Shown here: positions 24,841-32,831 of the stretch, one piece after another | Layout of the letters: each line of letters opens with the position of its first letter | Position numbering within the stretch: position 1 is the first letter of the stretch | Assembly: GCF_001542775.1 (NCBI RefSeq) | Contig: NZ_CP014145.1 | Location: forward strand, 3,625,727 to 3,689,726 | DNA length: 64,000 bases | Direction: 5' to 3' | Origin: Microterricola viridarii | GTDB taxonomy: Bacteria; Actinomycetota; Actinomycetes; Actinomycetales; Microbacteriaceae | The notes under the pieces: model-generated | What the model saw: the letters and a program-made list of their open reading frames with translations, nothing else | What the model was told of the DNA's origin: nothing | Database searches by the model: none | Made by a program: the position numbers and the translations under genes

Positions 24841-25809
24841 ATGACGATTCCCACACTCCTGCGCCCCCGTGAGGCTGACGCTCCGCTTGACGCTCCGGCG
24901 AGACGGGCCCGCCCCGGTCTCCCGCGCTTCCGCAGCCCCCGCACCCGGGCACAGCTGACTCCCTGGCTCTATATTCTGCCCGCGCTCATCCTCGTCGTCG
25001 GCATCATCTACGTCGGCATCGGGTACACGGGCTGGGTCAGCACCCTCGACTGGAACGGGATCGACGAGAATCCCGAAAGCGTCGGAGTGCAGAACTTCCT
25101 CGACATCGCCGTCGATCCCGTTTTCTGGATGTCACTCAGCCACGTGCTGATCTTCGGTGTCGTGACGATCATCGTACAGATGGTGCTCGGCCTCATGATG
25201 GCAGTGCTGCTCAGCGGCAACGCGGTCAAGGGCAAAGCCATCTACAGCGTGATCATGTTCATCCCCGTCGTGCTGGCTCCTGCCGCGATCGCCACGGCGT
25301 TCCGCGAGATCCTGAACACAGACGGACAATTCAACCAGGCGCTTCGCGTCTTCGGCTTCTCCGAGGCCGACACGGCCTGGCTCGCCGACCCACAGTTCGC
25401 CCTGCTCGCGATTTGTGCGATCAACATCTGGCAGTGGACGGGATTCAGCTTCCTGCTCTACCAGGCGGCAATCTCGCAGTTGGACCAGAACACCTTCGAT
25501 GCGGCCGCGATCGACGGGGCCGGCTTCTGGCGCATGGGCCGGCACATCCTGTTGCCGCAGTTGAACGGAACGCACGCAACGCTCGCCCTCGTCGGCTGCA
25601 TCGGCGCACTCAAGACCTTTGACGTGGTCTATCTGACAACAGGTGGAGGGCCGGGCCGGAGCACCGAGTTCCTGACGACGTACATCTACAGCCAGATCGT
25701 CGAGCGATATCACGCCGGATACTCGGCGGCGCTCTCCGTCGTGCTCCTCGTCCTTGCGCTGATCCTCACGGCTATTCAGCTGCGCCTCTACAAGACCGGA
25801 GACGAATGA
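24841..25809 (+). CDS. Sugar ABC transporter permease (MalF/UgpA type)
   Basis: A 322-residue inner-membrane permease with six predicted helices; the first begins at WLYILPALILVVGIIYVGI after a basic cytoplasmic tail. The ATPase-contact EAA motif is DAAAIDGAGFWRMGRHILLP. GGGPGRSTEFLTTYIY is characteristic of the MalF/UgpA partner. The ATG at 24841 lies directly after the intercistronic hairpin. The last four bases overlap the start of the next permease gene (ATGA), so the two subunits are translationally coupled. Confidence 0.92.
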   Translation: MTIPTLLRPREADAPLDAPARRARPGLPRFRSPRTRAQLTPWLYILPALILVVGIIYVGIGYTGWVSTLDWNGIDENPESVGVQNFLDIAVDPVFWMSLSHVLIFGVVTIIVQMVLGLMMAVLLSGNAVKGKAIYSVIMFIPVVLAPAAIATAFREILNTDGQFNQALRVFGFSEADTAWLADPQFALLAICAINIWQWTGFSFLLYQAAISQLDQNTFDAAAIDGAGFWRMGRHILLPQLNGTHATLALVGCIGALKTFDVVYLTTGGGPGRSTEFLTTYIYSQIVERYHAGYSAALSVVLLVLALILTAIQLRLYKTGDE

Positions 25810-26600
25810 TGTTGGAACGACCCACGGTCGGTGTGCGTTGGGTGGCACAAGTCGCCGCGACGCTGCTCGCTATCCCCTTCCTCTTCCCGCTCGTCGCGAT
25901 GGTGGCGAAGTCCTTCGACGGCGCGGGATTCGTCGCGAACTACAGTGCGGTTCTCACCCAGACCCCGCTGCTGCGATCGACGCTGAACTCCGCGGTGATC
26001 TCACTCGGCGTGATCGCGATCGTCTACGTCTGCACGATGCTCGCCGGTTTCGCATTCGGCAAGATGAAGTTCCGAGGCAAGAAGCTCGTCTTCAGTGCGA
26101 TTCTCGTCGGGCTCGTGCTGCCCACGATCGCCCTCATCGTGCCGTTGTTCATCATGGTGGACAGCTTCGGCCTCTTCAACAACTACCTCGCCGTCATCGT
26201 GCCGCTCGCGACCACGATCGTGCCCTTCACGCTGTTGCTTGCTCGCAACTACATGGCCTCGATCCCCGACGAGGTGCTCGAGGCGGCGCAGATTGACGGC
26301 TGCAGCTCGTTTGGCACGCTGATTCGCGTCGTCATCCCGCTCGCCAAGCCGATCACCGCGGTGATCATTGTCTGGGCGTTCCTGCAGGCATGGAACGAGT
26401 TCTTCTTGCCGTTGCTCTTCCTCCAGGACGAGTCGATGCAGACGGTGACGACGATCCCGCTCTACTTCACCAGCACCTACGGCTCTGACCAGCCGAAGAT
26501 CTTCGCAGCACTTGTGCTGATCTGCCTGCCGGTGGTCGTGCTGTACCTCGCGCTGCAGCGCTTCTTCGAGCGGGGCATCTCGGCCGGCGCGATCAAGTAG
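25806..26600 (+). CDS. Sugar ABC transporter permease (MalG/UgpE type)
   Basis: A 264-residue permease that pairs with the preceding one. There are six helices with the EAA motif EAAQIDGCSSFGTLIRVVIP and the WAFLQAWNEFFLPLLFL segment of the MalG/UgpE family. The C-terminus LQRFFERGISAGAIK is typical. The start overlaps the stop of the first permease. The operon ends here: a convergent esterase gene stops four bases downstream. Confidence 0.92.
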   Translation: MMLERPTVGVRWVAQVAATLLAIPFLFPLVAMVAKSFDGAGFVANYSAVLTQTPLLRSTLNSAVISLGVIAIVYVCTMLAGFAFGKMKFRGKKLVFSAILVGLVLPTIALIVPLFIMVDSFGLFNNYLAVIVPLATTIVPFTLLLARNYMASIPDEVLEAAQIDGCSSFGTLIRVVIPLAKPITAVIIVWAFLQAWNEFFLPLLFLQDESMQTVTTIPLYFTSTYGSDQPKIFAALVLICLPVVVLYLALQRFFERGISAGAIK

Positions 26601-26604
26601 CGCG

Positions 26605-27297
26605 TCAGAGCCAGCCGAGCTCGCGGAGGAATTCTTCGCACAGCGCGGTCCATTGCTCGGTGGTGGTGGATACGCCGCGGGCAAGGTCGAGGCCGTGTGC
26701 TCCGTGCGGGAAGACATGGCAGGAGTGGTGCACGCCGGCGGCGGCCAGCGCGGAGGCGAGTCCGTAGCTGTGCGTTGGCGGCACCGCCGCGTCTTCGACG
26801 GTGTGCCAGAGGAACACCGGTGGGGCGTCGGAACTGGCGAGGTTCTCCAGCGAGGCAGCGTCCTGCTCGGCGAGGCTCGCGGCGGGGCCGAGCAGGTTCT
26901 CGCGGCTCTGCACATGCGGGTCGCGACGCATCGACGCCACGGGGTAGCTCAGCACGGCGAGGTCCGGGCGTGTGTGTCCGGCTTGGCCGGTGAGGGCAGC
27001 GTGGCCCGCGAGGTGGCCGCCGGCCGAGAAGCCGATCACCCCGATGCGCGTCGGATCGTAGCTGAGCCCGTCCAAGTCGCCGAGCCGTGCGCGTGCGACG
27101 AGCTCGTGAACCGCGCCACGGGCATCCGCCGCGTGCGGTGCGATCGGGTATCGAAACACGCTGGCCGCGAATCCGAGGGACGTGAGCCACTCGGCGACGG
27201 GTTCGGCCTCGGTGTCGGCATGGCTGCTGTATGCCCCGCCGGGGAGCACGATGAAGAGGGGGCTGAGAGTATCGATGCGTCGAGTGTACCGGTTCAC
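26605..27297 (-). CDS. Alpha/beta hydrolase (acetyl-esterase-like)
   Basis: A 230-residue esterase. The oxyanion segment is LPGGAYSSH (HGG-like), the nucleophile elbow GFSAGGHLAG, and the acid and base are probably in WHTVEDAAVPP and FPHGAHGLDL. This is the BD-FAE/acetyl-xylan-esterase-like group that removes acyl groups from polysaccharides, which fits the neighbouring glycan locus. A GTG at 27297 is the best start: the oxyanion strand follows immediately and longer frames run into the next gene. No good ribosome-binding site is seen. A palindrome resembling the LacI operators overlaps this start. Confidence 0.82.
   Translation of the reverse strand: MNRYTRRIDTLSPLFIVLPGGAYSSHADTEAEPVAEWLTSLGFAASVFRYPIAPHAADARGAVHELVARARLGDLDGLSYDPTRIGVIGFSAGGHLAGHAALTGQAGHTRPDLAVLSYPVASMRRDPHVQSRENLLGPAASLAEQDAASLENLASSDAPPVFLWHTVEDAAVPPTHSYGLASALAAAGVHHSCHVFPHGAHGLDLARGVSTTTEQWTALCEEFLRELGWL
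27284..27297. promoter_or_regulatory. Possible LacI-family operator over the esterase start
   Basis: GTGTACCGGTTCAC is a near-palindrome with a central CG. Its right half GTTCAC equals the half-site of the two operators in the 21.7-21.8 kb control region. The start codon of the esterase gene is part of it. Confidence 0.4.
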
Positions 27298-27346
27298 CGT
27301 GCGGCTGTGGTGGCTGATTTCGGCGCCCGGAAAGGGGCTGTGCGGC

Positions 27347-28171
27347 TCAGGCGGTCGAGCCTGGGATAGCCAGGCGCTCGCGCAGAAACGCGACGACCCG
27401 CTCGCGCGCGAGCAGGGCCGGGTGGCCGGGAGTCTCACGCAGCTCGGTCGTGAGCACCGAGTGGGCGCTGGAGCGGAATCCGGTGGGGTTGCCCTCTGAG
27501 GAGTCGAGGGTGATTACTTCGAAGGCGTCGCCGAGTCGCTCCTTCAGGGTGCGGAAGCGGGCGCTGCGCGAGACGGGGTCGTTGCTGAAGCGCAGGCCGA
27601 TGGCGCAGAGCTCGCCGGATGCCGCGCGCTCTGCCACCCGGTCGAACTCCGGCCGGCTCATCCCCGGGTCGGCGCGCCGCCGCTCCCCGAGCGGGAACGG
27701 CACCGACGGCTGGCTGGCCACGGCCGCCAACACCGTGTCGTCGACGGCGGCGGCCAACGCGAAGCCCCCGCTGAAGCACATGCCGATCACCCCGACACCG
27801 CCGCCCGGCGTGCGCGCCGCGAGATCGGCGGCCACCGCGCGGAGGTACGCCGTGATGGGCCGCTGTGCGTTCAGGGCGAAGGCGCGGAACTCCGCAGACA
27901 CGCAGAGCCGTGCGACGGTCGGCAACACAGAGCCGGTCGTGGCCGCCCTGCCCGGTTCGCCGAATGGCGACGGCACCACAACCGTGAAGCCCTGGCCGAC
28001 CAGGTGTTCGGCCAGGCCGAGCACCTCTGGCGTGATTCCGGGGATCTCGGGAATCAGCACGACGCCGGGGCCGCTGCCCTTCTCGAAGCAGTCGTGCGTG
28101 ATGCCCGCGCCCGTGAATGGCCGCTTCACCCAGCCGTCGAGTGTGGCGGTCGGTGCACTGGTCGACGCCAT
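27347..28171 (-). CDS. Dienelactone hydrolase family protein
   Basis: A 274-residue alpha/beta hydrolase. The segment GPGVVLIPEIPGITPEVLGLAEHL and the nucleophile elbow IGMCFSGGFALA identify the dienelactone hydrolase family. The Cys of GxCxxGG is the expected nucleophile, and a His near the C-terminus (SSAHSVL) completes the triad. Substrates in this family range from dienelactones to other esters. It lies downstream of the ABC importer genes on the same strand and may be in their operon. GGAGGAAG precedes the ATG at 28171. Confidence 0.87.
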   Translation of the reverse strand: MASTSAPTATLDGWVKRPFTGAGITHDCFEKGSGPGVVLIPEIPGITPEVLGLAEHLVGQGFTVVVPSPFGEPGRAATTGSVLPTVARLCVSAEFRAFALNAQRPITAYLRAVAADLAARTPGGGVGVIGMCFSGGFALAAAVDDTVLAAVASQPSVPFPLGERRRADPGMSRPEFDRVAERAASGELCAIGLRFSNDPVSRSARFRTLKERLGDAFEVITLDSSEGNPTGFRSSAHSVLTTELRETPGHPALLARERVVAFLRERLAIPGSTA

Positions 28172-28310
28172 CTGGCTTCCTCCCTCTGCCGACACGCTAG
28201 CGGTGCGGCCGCGTCTGGAGGGTTGCGGCGCGCACACGTGCGCCGGGTTGGCCTGCGGCATCCGCCACGCGACGTCGAACGGGTGCGGCCCCGCGAGGCC
28301 GCACCCGCGA

Positions 28311-30191
28311 TCAGCGTCTGGACAGAACCGGAGCCTCCTGCACCGCGATCGAGATGGTGGGGGAGACCTCTTCAGGCGGCGCCACCGACGCCGGCCCCAG
28401 GGCGAGGTCGGTGACGCGGCGCTTTGCGCGACCGATCGCGACGAGCGACACGACCCACTGCAGTCCGTAGCCGATCGCAAACACCAGGAGGGTGAAGATC
28501 AGAGCCATCGCTGCGCCCTTGTCCGGTGCGTAGATCTGCGCCGACCGCGGGTTGATCATCGCGTACATGTAGACCGAGATCGGCCGGGATTCCGGCGTCG
28601 CCATGAAGGCCGGAAGCGTGAACTCATTGGTGCCGAGGATGAACATCTGGATCCACACGGCGAACACCGTTGGCATCAAGAGGGGGGCGACGATCCGCCG
28701 GAAGCCCTCGAAGCGGGTGGCGCCACTCGTCATGGCGGCTTCCTCGAGCTCCATCTTGATCTGCATCGTCGCGCTGTACCCGCCGCGGTAGGCGATCGAC
28801 ACCCGGTAGGCGTACGCGATCACGAGGGCGGCGACGGTGCCAGCCAGTGGGATCACCGGGTTGATGACCATGAAGGTCAGGAACATCGCGAATCCGGCGA
28901 TGGTCGCCGGGATCGCGACCGACGACGACGCGAACAGGTCCATCGCCTTCGACCGGAACGTCTTCTTGCCGCGTGCGATGCCGTAGGCAAGGACTGTCGC
29001 CGCGACACACGCGATGGTCGCGCTGCCGCCGGCGATGATCAGCGTGCGGCCGAGCGAGGCCCAGAACTCCGGGTCGCCGAACACCTTCCCGAAGGAGGTG
29101 AACTGCGTCATCTCGAACAGGGCGGTGAAGGAGAAGCCGATCGGGTACGGGGTGATTGCGGCCCACAGCAGGGCGAGCAGCGGGAGCACCGCGGTGAGGA
29201 GCACGAAGATGAAGATCGCGATCAGCACCGGCACCCGCCAGGCGCCGAGTTTCATGACCGTGGGCTTGAATCCCTTGCCGGTCACGGATGCCCGGCGCTC
29301 GGCGTTCCGGGTCGCCCTCAGATAGATGACGAACGCGATCGTGGTGATCACCAGGAACACGACGCCCCAGGCCGCCGCAAGGCCGTATTGCGGAAGCTGG
29401 CCCGCCCGCGACCCGATGAGCGTCCAGAGCTTGAGCGCGAAGATGTCCTTGCCGGAGTCTTGGCCGAACAGGAGCGGAACCTCGAGGCTTCCGATCCCCA
29501 GGATGAAGGTCAGCACCATGACGCCGAGGAGGCCTGGCCAGAGCATCGGCAGGGTCACCCGGCGGAGCGTCTGCGGCCAGGATGCGCCGGAGACGCGAGC
29601 CGACTCCTCGAGGGAGCCGTCCATGTTGGTGAGCAGCGGGACGATCATCAGATACGGGAAGGTCACGTTGGTGAGCGCCTGGATGACGATCATCGTCGAG
29701 AACGCGTACGGGTCGATCGGCACGTCGCCGGTGAACGGCAGCAGTCGCAGCAGTTGGTTGAGGATGCCCGTCTCGGGAGAGAGCATCAGCAGGAACGCCT
29801 GTGCCTTGACGATCGGCGGGATGATGAAGGGAACGATCACCAGCACGCCGATAAGCCGGCGCATCGGAGCATCCGTGCGCACGGTGACCCACGCCAACCC
29901 GAAGGCCATTAGCAGGGTCAGAACCGTCGAGCCACCCACGAACGCCGCGGTGGAGCCCAGAACTGCCCAGAAGTCCTCACGCAGACTCCACAGGGTGACA
30001 AAGTTCTCTGTCGTCCACTGCGCGGAGGGGACTCCGAACGGCAGGAACGGACCACGAAACGCCGTGATGATCTGTACGATCAGCGGGATCGCGAGCACCA
30101 GGAATATCACCGTTCCGGCGATGATCATGGCAACCGTCATCGTGGTCGGCCGAGAGCGCCCGGCCTTCGTGGTCCGTCCTACCTGAAACAT
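28311..30191 (-). CDS. ABC transporter permease, two fused domains (FbpB/ThiP type)
   Basis: A 626-residue permease made of two homologous halves of about six helices each. There are two EAA loops: EESARVSGASWPQTLRRVTLP and EEAAMTSGATRFEGFRRIVAP. Fused permeases of this kind serve iron(III), thiamine, 2-aminoethylphosphonate and related importers with a single ATPase. The gene begins three bases after the stop of the binding-protein gene, so they are coupled. The tail after the last helix is acidic and Pro/Val-rich. Confidence 0.9.
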   Translation of the reverse strand: MFQVGRTTKAGRSRPTTMTVAMIIAGTVIFLVLAIPLIVQIITAFRGPFLPFGVPSAQWTTENFVTLWSLREDFWAVLGSTAAFVGGSTVLTLLMAFGLAWVTVRTDAPMRRLIGVLVIVPFIIPPIVKAQAFLLMLSPETGILNQLLRLLPFTGDVPIDPYAFSTMIVIQALTNVTFPYLMIVPLLTNMDGSLEESARVSGASWPQTLRRVTLPMLWPGLLGVMVLTFILGIGSLEVPLLFGQDSGKDIFALKLWTLIGSRAGQLPQYGLAAAWGVVFLVITTIAFVIYLRATRNAERRASVTGKGFKPTVMKLGAWRVPVLIAIFIFVLLTAVLPLLALLWAAITPYPIGFSFTALFEMTQFTSFGKVFGDPEFWASLGRTLIIAGGSATIACVAATVLAYGIARGKKTFRSKAMDLFASSSVAIPATIAGFAMFLTFMVINPVIPLAGTVAALVIAYAYRVSIAYRGGYSATMQIKMELEEAAMTSGATRFEGFRRIVAPLLMPTVFAVWIQMFILGTNEFTLPAFMATPESRPISVYMYAMINPRSAQIYAPDKGAAMALIFTLLVFAIGYGLQWVVSLVAIGRAKRRVTDLALGPASVAPPEEVSPTISIAVQEAPVLSRR

Positions 30192-30193
30192 GA

Positions 30194-31351
30194 CTATCCG
30201 TTCAGAGCTGTGTCAGCTGCGCCGACCATCGAGATCCACGCGTCGCGGTCTGCCTGCGTCTCAGTTCCGGCTCCATTGGCCAGACCGAGCAGCAGCGCGT
30301 CGGTGTTCGTCTTCATGAGTCCCGTGGCCTTGTCGAACAGGGACTTCGGGAGCCCGGCGTACGGCACCTGGGTGGTGGCGAACCGCTCGTCGGTCATGCG
30401 CAGTTCCAGCCAGTCCGGGTCGTAGGAGTTCCAGAGGATCCAGAGCATGGCCGCTGCCTTGTTCTTCGCATCCACGTTGACACCGGAGAACTGGGCCCAG
30501 ACGCCGGCGTGCTCGAACGGAGCGACCTTCAGCGACGGGTTCGGGTTGAACAGGGTCTGGTTCAGCGAGATCGGCACGTCACCGCTGGAGAGCGGCGTGT
30601 TCTGGTCCTCCAGCAGCTGCATCGTTCCCGACGACTTCAGCTCGGTGATCAGGTTGACCATGGCTTCCTCGCCCTTGGCCATTCCGTACGCCTCGAAGAC
30701 GACCGGGTTGTAGCCGGCGATGGAGACCTTGCCCTTGTACTGCGGGTCGAGCAGGCCGTCCAGGGAGTCGGGCACCTCGATCTTGTCCGAGTTGTACTGC
30801 ATCAGGGAGCCGTTGATGCTGTCCGGCACCATCTCGGGGGCACCGATGTTCAGGTACTCCTTCGGCAGGCCGAACTGAGTCCAGTCGACCTTCTCCCAGT
30901 AGCCCTCGTCGTACATGGGGGCGGTTGTGACGATCGAGCCAGACACGATGTCCGTGTTGCGCTCGCCGGTTGCCTTCGCCGAGATGATCGCCGACGACAG
31001 GTTGTAGGTGAGTCCGCGCGACTCGATCTTGATGTCGGGGAAGCGCTTGTTGAACTCCGCAACGACCTCAGGAGACTGCTCGTACCAGTCCCAGATGACC
31101 AGGCGCCCGCCATCGGTGCTCTTCGCCGTCTCGTAGAGGGTGTCCATCTGGGTGTTGATCCCCGGCCAGAAGTCCTCATAGAAGTTCTCGCACCGGGTGA
31201 TCACGCCGATCGCCGAGGCGTCGCAGGTGGCGTCGGACGCCCCTGCTCCGGTCAAGACCTCCTCGGGAGCCGCGGCGGGAGTGCTGGCGCAGCCGCTGAG
31301 AAGCAGCATGCCGACCGCCGCTGTCGCGACGAGTGTGTTGCGTTTGACCAT
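30194..31351 (-). CDS. ABC transporter substrate-binding lipoprotein
   Basis: A 385-residue binding protein of the iron/putrescine/phosphonate type. The lipobox is LLLSGC (Cys about 19). After a short variable spacer the mature fold shows LVIWDWYEQSPEVVAEFNKRFP, the usual first strand and helix of this class, then NTDIVSGS and a QYKGKVSIAG strand. No tyrosine pair typical of iron binding stands out, so an organic ligand is more likely than iron. AGAGGA precedes the ATG at 31351. It is the middle gene of the ATPase, binding protein, permease operon. Confidence 0.88.
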   Translation of the reverse strand: MVKRNTLVATAAVGMLLLSGCASTPAAAPEEVLTGAGASDATCDASAIGVITRCENFYEDFWPGINTQMDTLYETAKSTDGGRLVIWDWYEQSPEVVAEFNKRFPDIKIESRGLTYNLSSAIISAKATGERNTDIVSGSIVTTAPMYDEGYWEKVDWTQFGLPKEYLNIGAPEMVPDSINGSLMQYNSDKIEVPDSLDGLLDPQYKGKVSIAGYNPVVFEAYGMAKGEEAMVNLITELKSSGTMQLLEDQNTPLSSGDVPISLNQTLFNPNPSLKVAPFEHAGVWAQFSGVNVDAKNKAAAMLWILWNSYDPDWLELRMTDERFATTQVPYAGLPKSLFDKATGLMKTNTDALLLGLANGAGTETQADRDAWISMVGAADTALNG

Positions 31352-31401
31352 GATCGAAAGTCCTCTCTGACTTGATCTGTTGCTGTTGTGGGGTGTTGCA
31401 G

Positions 31402-32613
31402 CTAGGCGGCCAGCACGCGACAACTGTGCGGGGCGAGTTCGATGAAGATCTGGCTGCCCGAAGAGGGCGAGTTCAACGGGGCGCCGCGTGCCACGAGGGT
31501 TCCCACGACGGTTTGCCCGCTCAGGACCTCGACCTCGTACTCGACGATCTCGCCCAGGAACTCCACCCGCACCACCCGGGCCGGCACCACATTGGGGAGG
31601 TCGGGCGCGGAATCGTGCCAGCGCACGCTCTCGGGCCGGAACGTGATGGTGACCTCCTGGCCGGTGCCGACCTCGCTCGGGCAGGGCGTGATGAATCGTG
31701 TGCCGAACGCTTCGACGAGGGCGTCGCCGTCGGCGCTCCGCCCGCGGACGACGGCCGAGATCATGTTCACTCGGCCCACGAAGTCGGCCACGAACCGGTC
31801 GACGGGCTTGAAGTACAGGTCTCTGGGCGTCGCTTCTTGCACGATGCGGCCCTGGTTCATGACGGCAACGCGGTCGGACATCGACAGGGCTTCTGACTGG
31901 TCGTGCGTGACGTAGAGCGCCGTGATGCCGAGGCGCTGCTGCAGGCTGCGCAGCTCGTTGCGCATCGTGTCCCGCAGCTTGGCGTCCAGGTTGCTGAGCG
32001 GCTCGTCGAGCAGCAGCAGCCGGGGCCGGTGCACCAGTGCGCGGGCCAGGGCGAGGCGCTGCTGCTGGCCGCCGGAGAGCGCCGTGGCGGGCCGGTGTGC
32101 GAACTCGTCGAGCTGGACGATCTCCAGTGCCTCCATCGCGCGCTTCGTCGCCTCCTTCTTGGGCAGCTTGCCCCGGGAGACCTGGAGCGGGAAGACCGCG
32201 TTGGCGAGCACGCTCATGTGCGGCCAGATCGCGTAGTTCTGGAACACCATGCCCACATCGCGCTTGTCCGGCGAGACGTGCGCGGTTCCGGTGGAGAGCA
32301 CCCGCCCGTCGAGGGAGATGCTGCCGCCATTGCTGTTCTCCAGGCCCGCGACGCAGCGCAGTGTGGTCGTCTTGCCGCATCCGGACGGGCCGAGCAGCGA
32401 ATAGAACATGCCGGGCTCGATGGTGAAGGTGACACCCTTCACGACCGGGATCGCCTTGCCATCAAGCTCGTACTGCTTCTCGAGGCCATCGACGACGAGT
32501 CGACCGCCCCCATCAACCGCGGTCAAGCCCGAGCTCGCCCGCCGCCGGGATGCGACGGGGGCGGGGGCTGTGGTCTCAGCGGCCGGCGAGAGCTGCGTGT
32601 GCGACGTCGACAA
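31402..32613 (-). CDS. ABC transporter ATP-binding protein (FbpC/PotA type)
   Basis: A 403-residue ATPase. Walker A is GPSGCGKTTT, the Q-loop is in VFQNYAIWPHMSV, the signature is LSGGQQQRLALARAL, Walker B is LLLLDEPLSNLDAK, and the switch His lies in VTHDQSEAL. The C-terminal part is a TOBE domain as in iron and polyamine importers. A TTG at 32613 is chosen because TAGGAGG lies six bases upstream; the region before it has no family match and holds the ATTCTGGAT motif. An N-terminal extension of about 40 Ala/Thr/Arg-rich residues precedes the first strand. Confidence 0.9.
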   Translation of the reverse strand: MSTSHTQLSPAAETTAPAPVASRRRASSGLTAVDGGGRLVVDGLEKQYELDGKAIPVVKGVTFTIEPGMFYSLLGPSGCGKTTTLRCVAGLENSNGGSISLDGRVLSTGTAHVSPDKRDVGMVFQNYAIWPHMSVLANAVFPLQVSRGKLPKKEATKRAMEALEIVQLDEFAHRPATALSGGQQQRLALARALVHRPRLLLLDEPLSNLDAKLRDTMRNELRSLQQRLGITALYVTHDQSEALSMSDRVAVMNQGRIVQEATPRDLYFKPVDRFVADFVGRVNMISAVVRGRSADGDALVEAFGTRFITPCPSEVGTGQEVTITFRPESVRWHDSAPDLPNVVPARVVRVEFLGEIVEYEVEVLSGQTVVGTLVARGAPLNSPSSGSQIFIELAPHSCRVLAA

Positions 32614-32639
32614 TGACGGCCTCCTAGGAAGGATTTTGT

Positions 32640-32648
32640 ATTCTGGAT
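32640..32648. promoter_or_regulatory. ATTCTGGAT motif upstream of the ABC operon
   Basis: ATTCTGGAT, followed by CCACTTTGATCC, lies 27 bases upstream of the ATPase start. The same nine bases occur twice in tandem in the promoter of the LVIVD gene at 36972-36987. The other 200 bases up to the MFS gene show no gene. Confidence 0.5.
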
Positions 32649-32831
32649 CCACTTTGATCCGGGATTGAGCTAAGCAAAACACGTATCTGACTTCAGGGCA
32701 ACGGCCCAGTTGCCCGCTGAGCGAATCGGTATTGGTTCGATCAGAAAAGCTATGGCTCTGCCGAGGCGAGCGGCTGGCCGTGCCAGAGGGGCCAGGCACG
32801 ACCCGGCCGGCAGGCCGGGCCGCGCTCGGCA

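Noticed and set aside
31352..32380. N-terminal extension of the importer binding protein
   Set aside because: It is antisense-like sequence within the ATPase gene; the lipoprotein signal begins at 31351.
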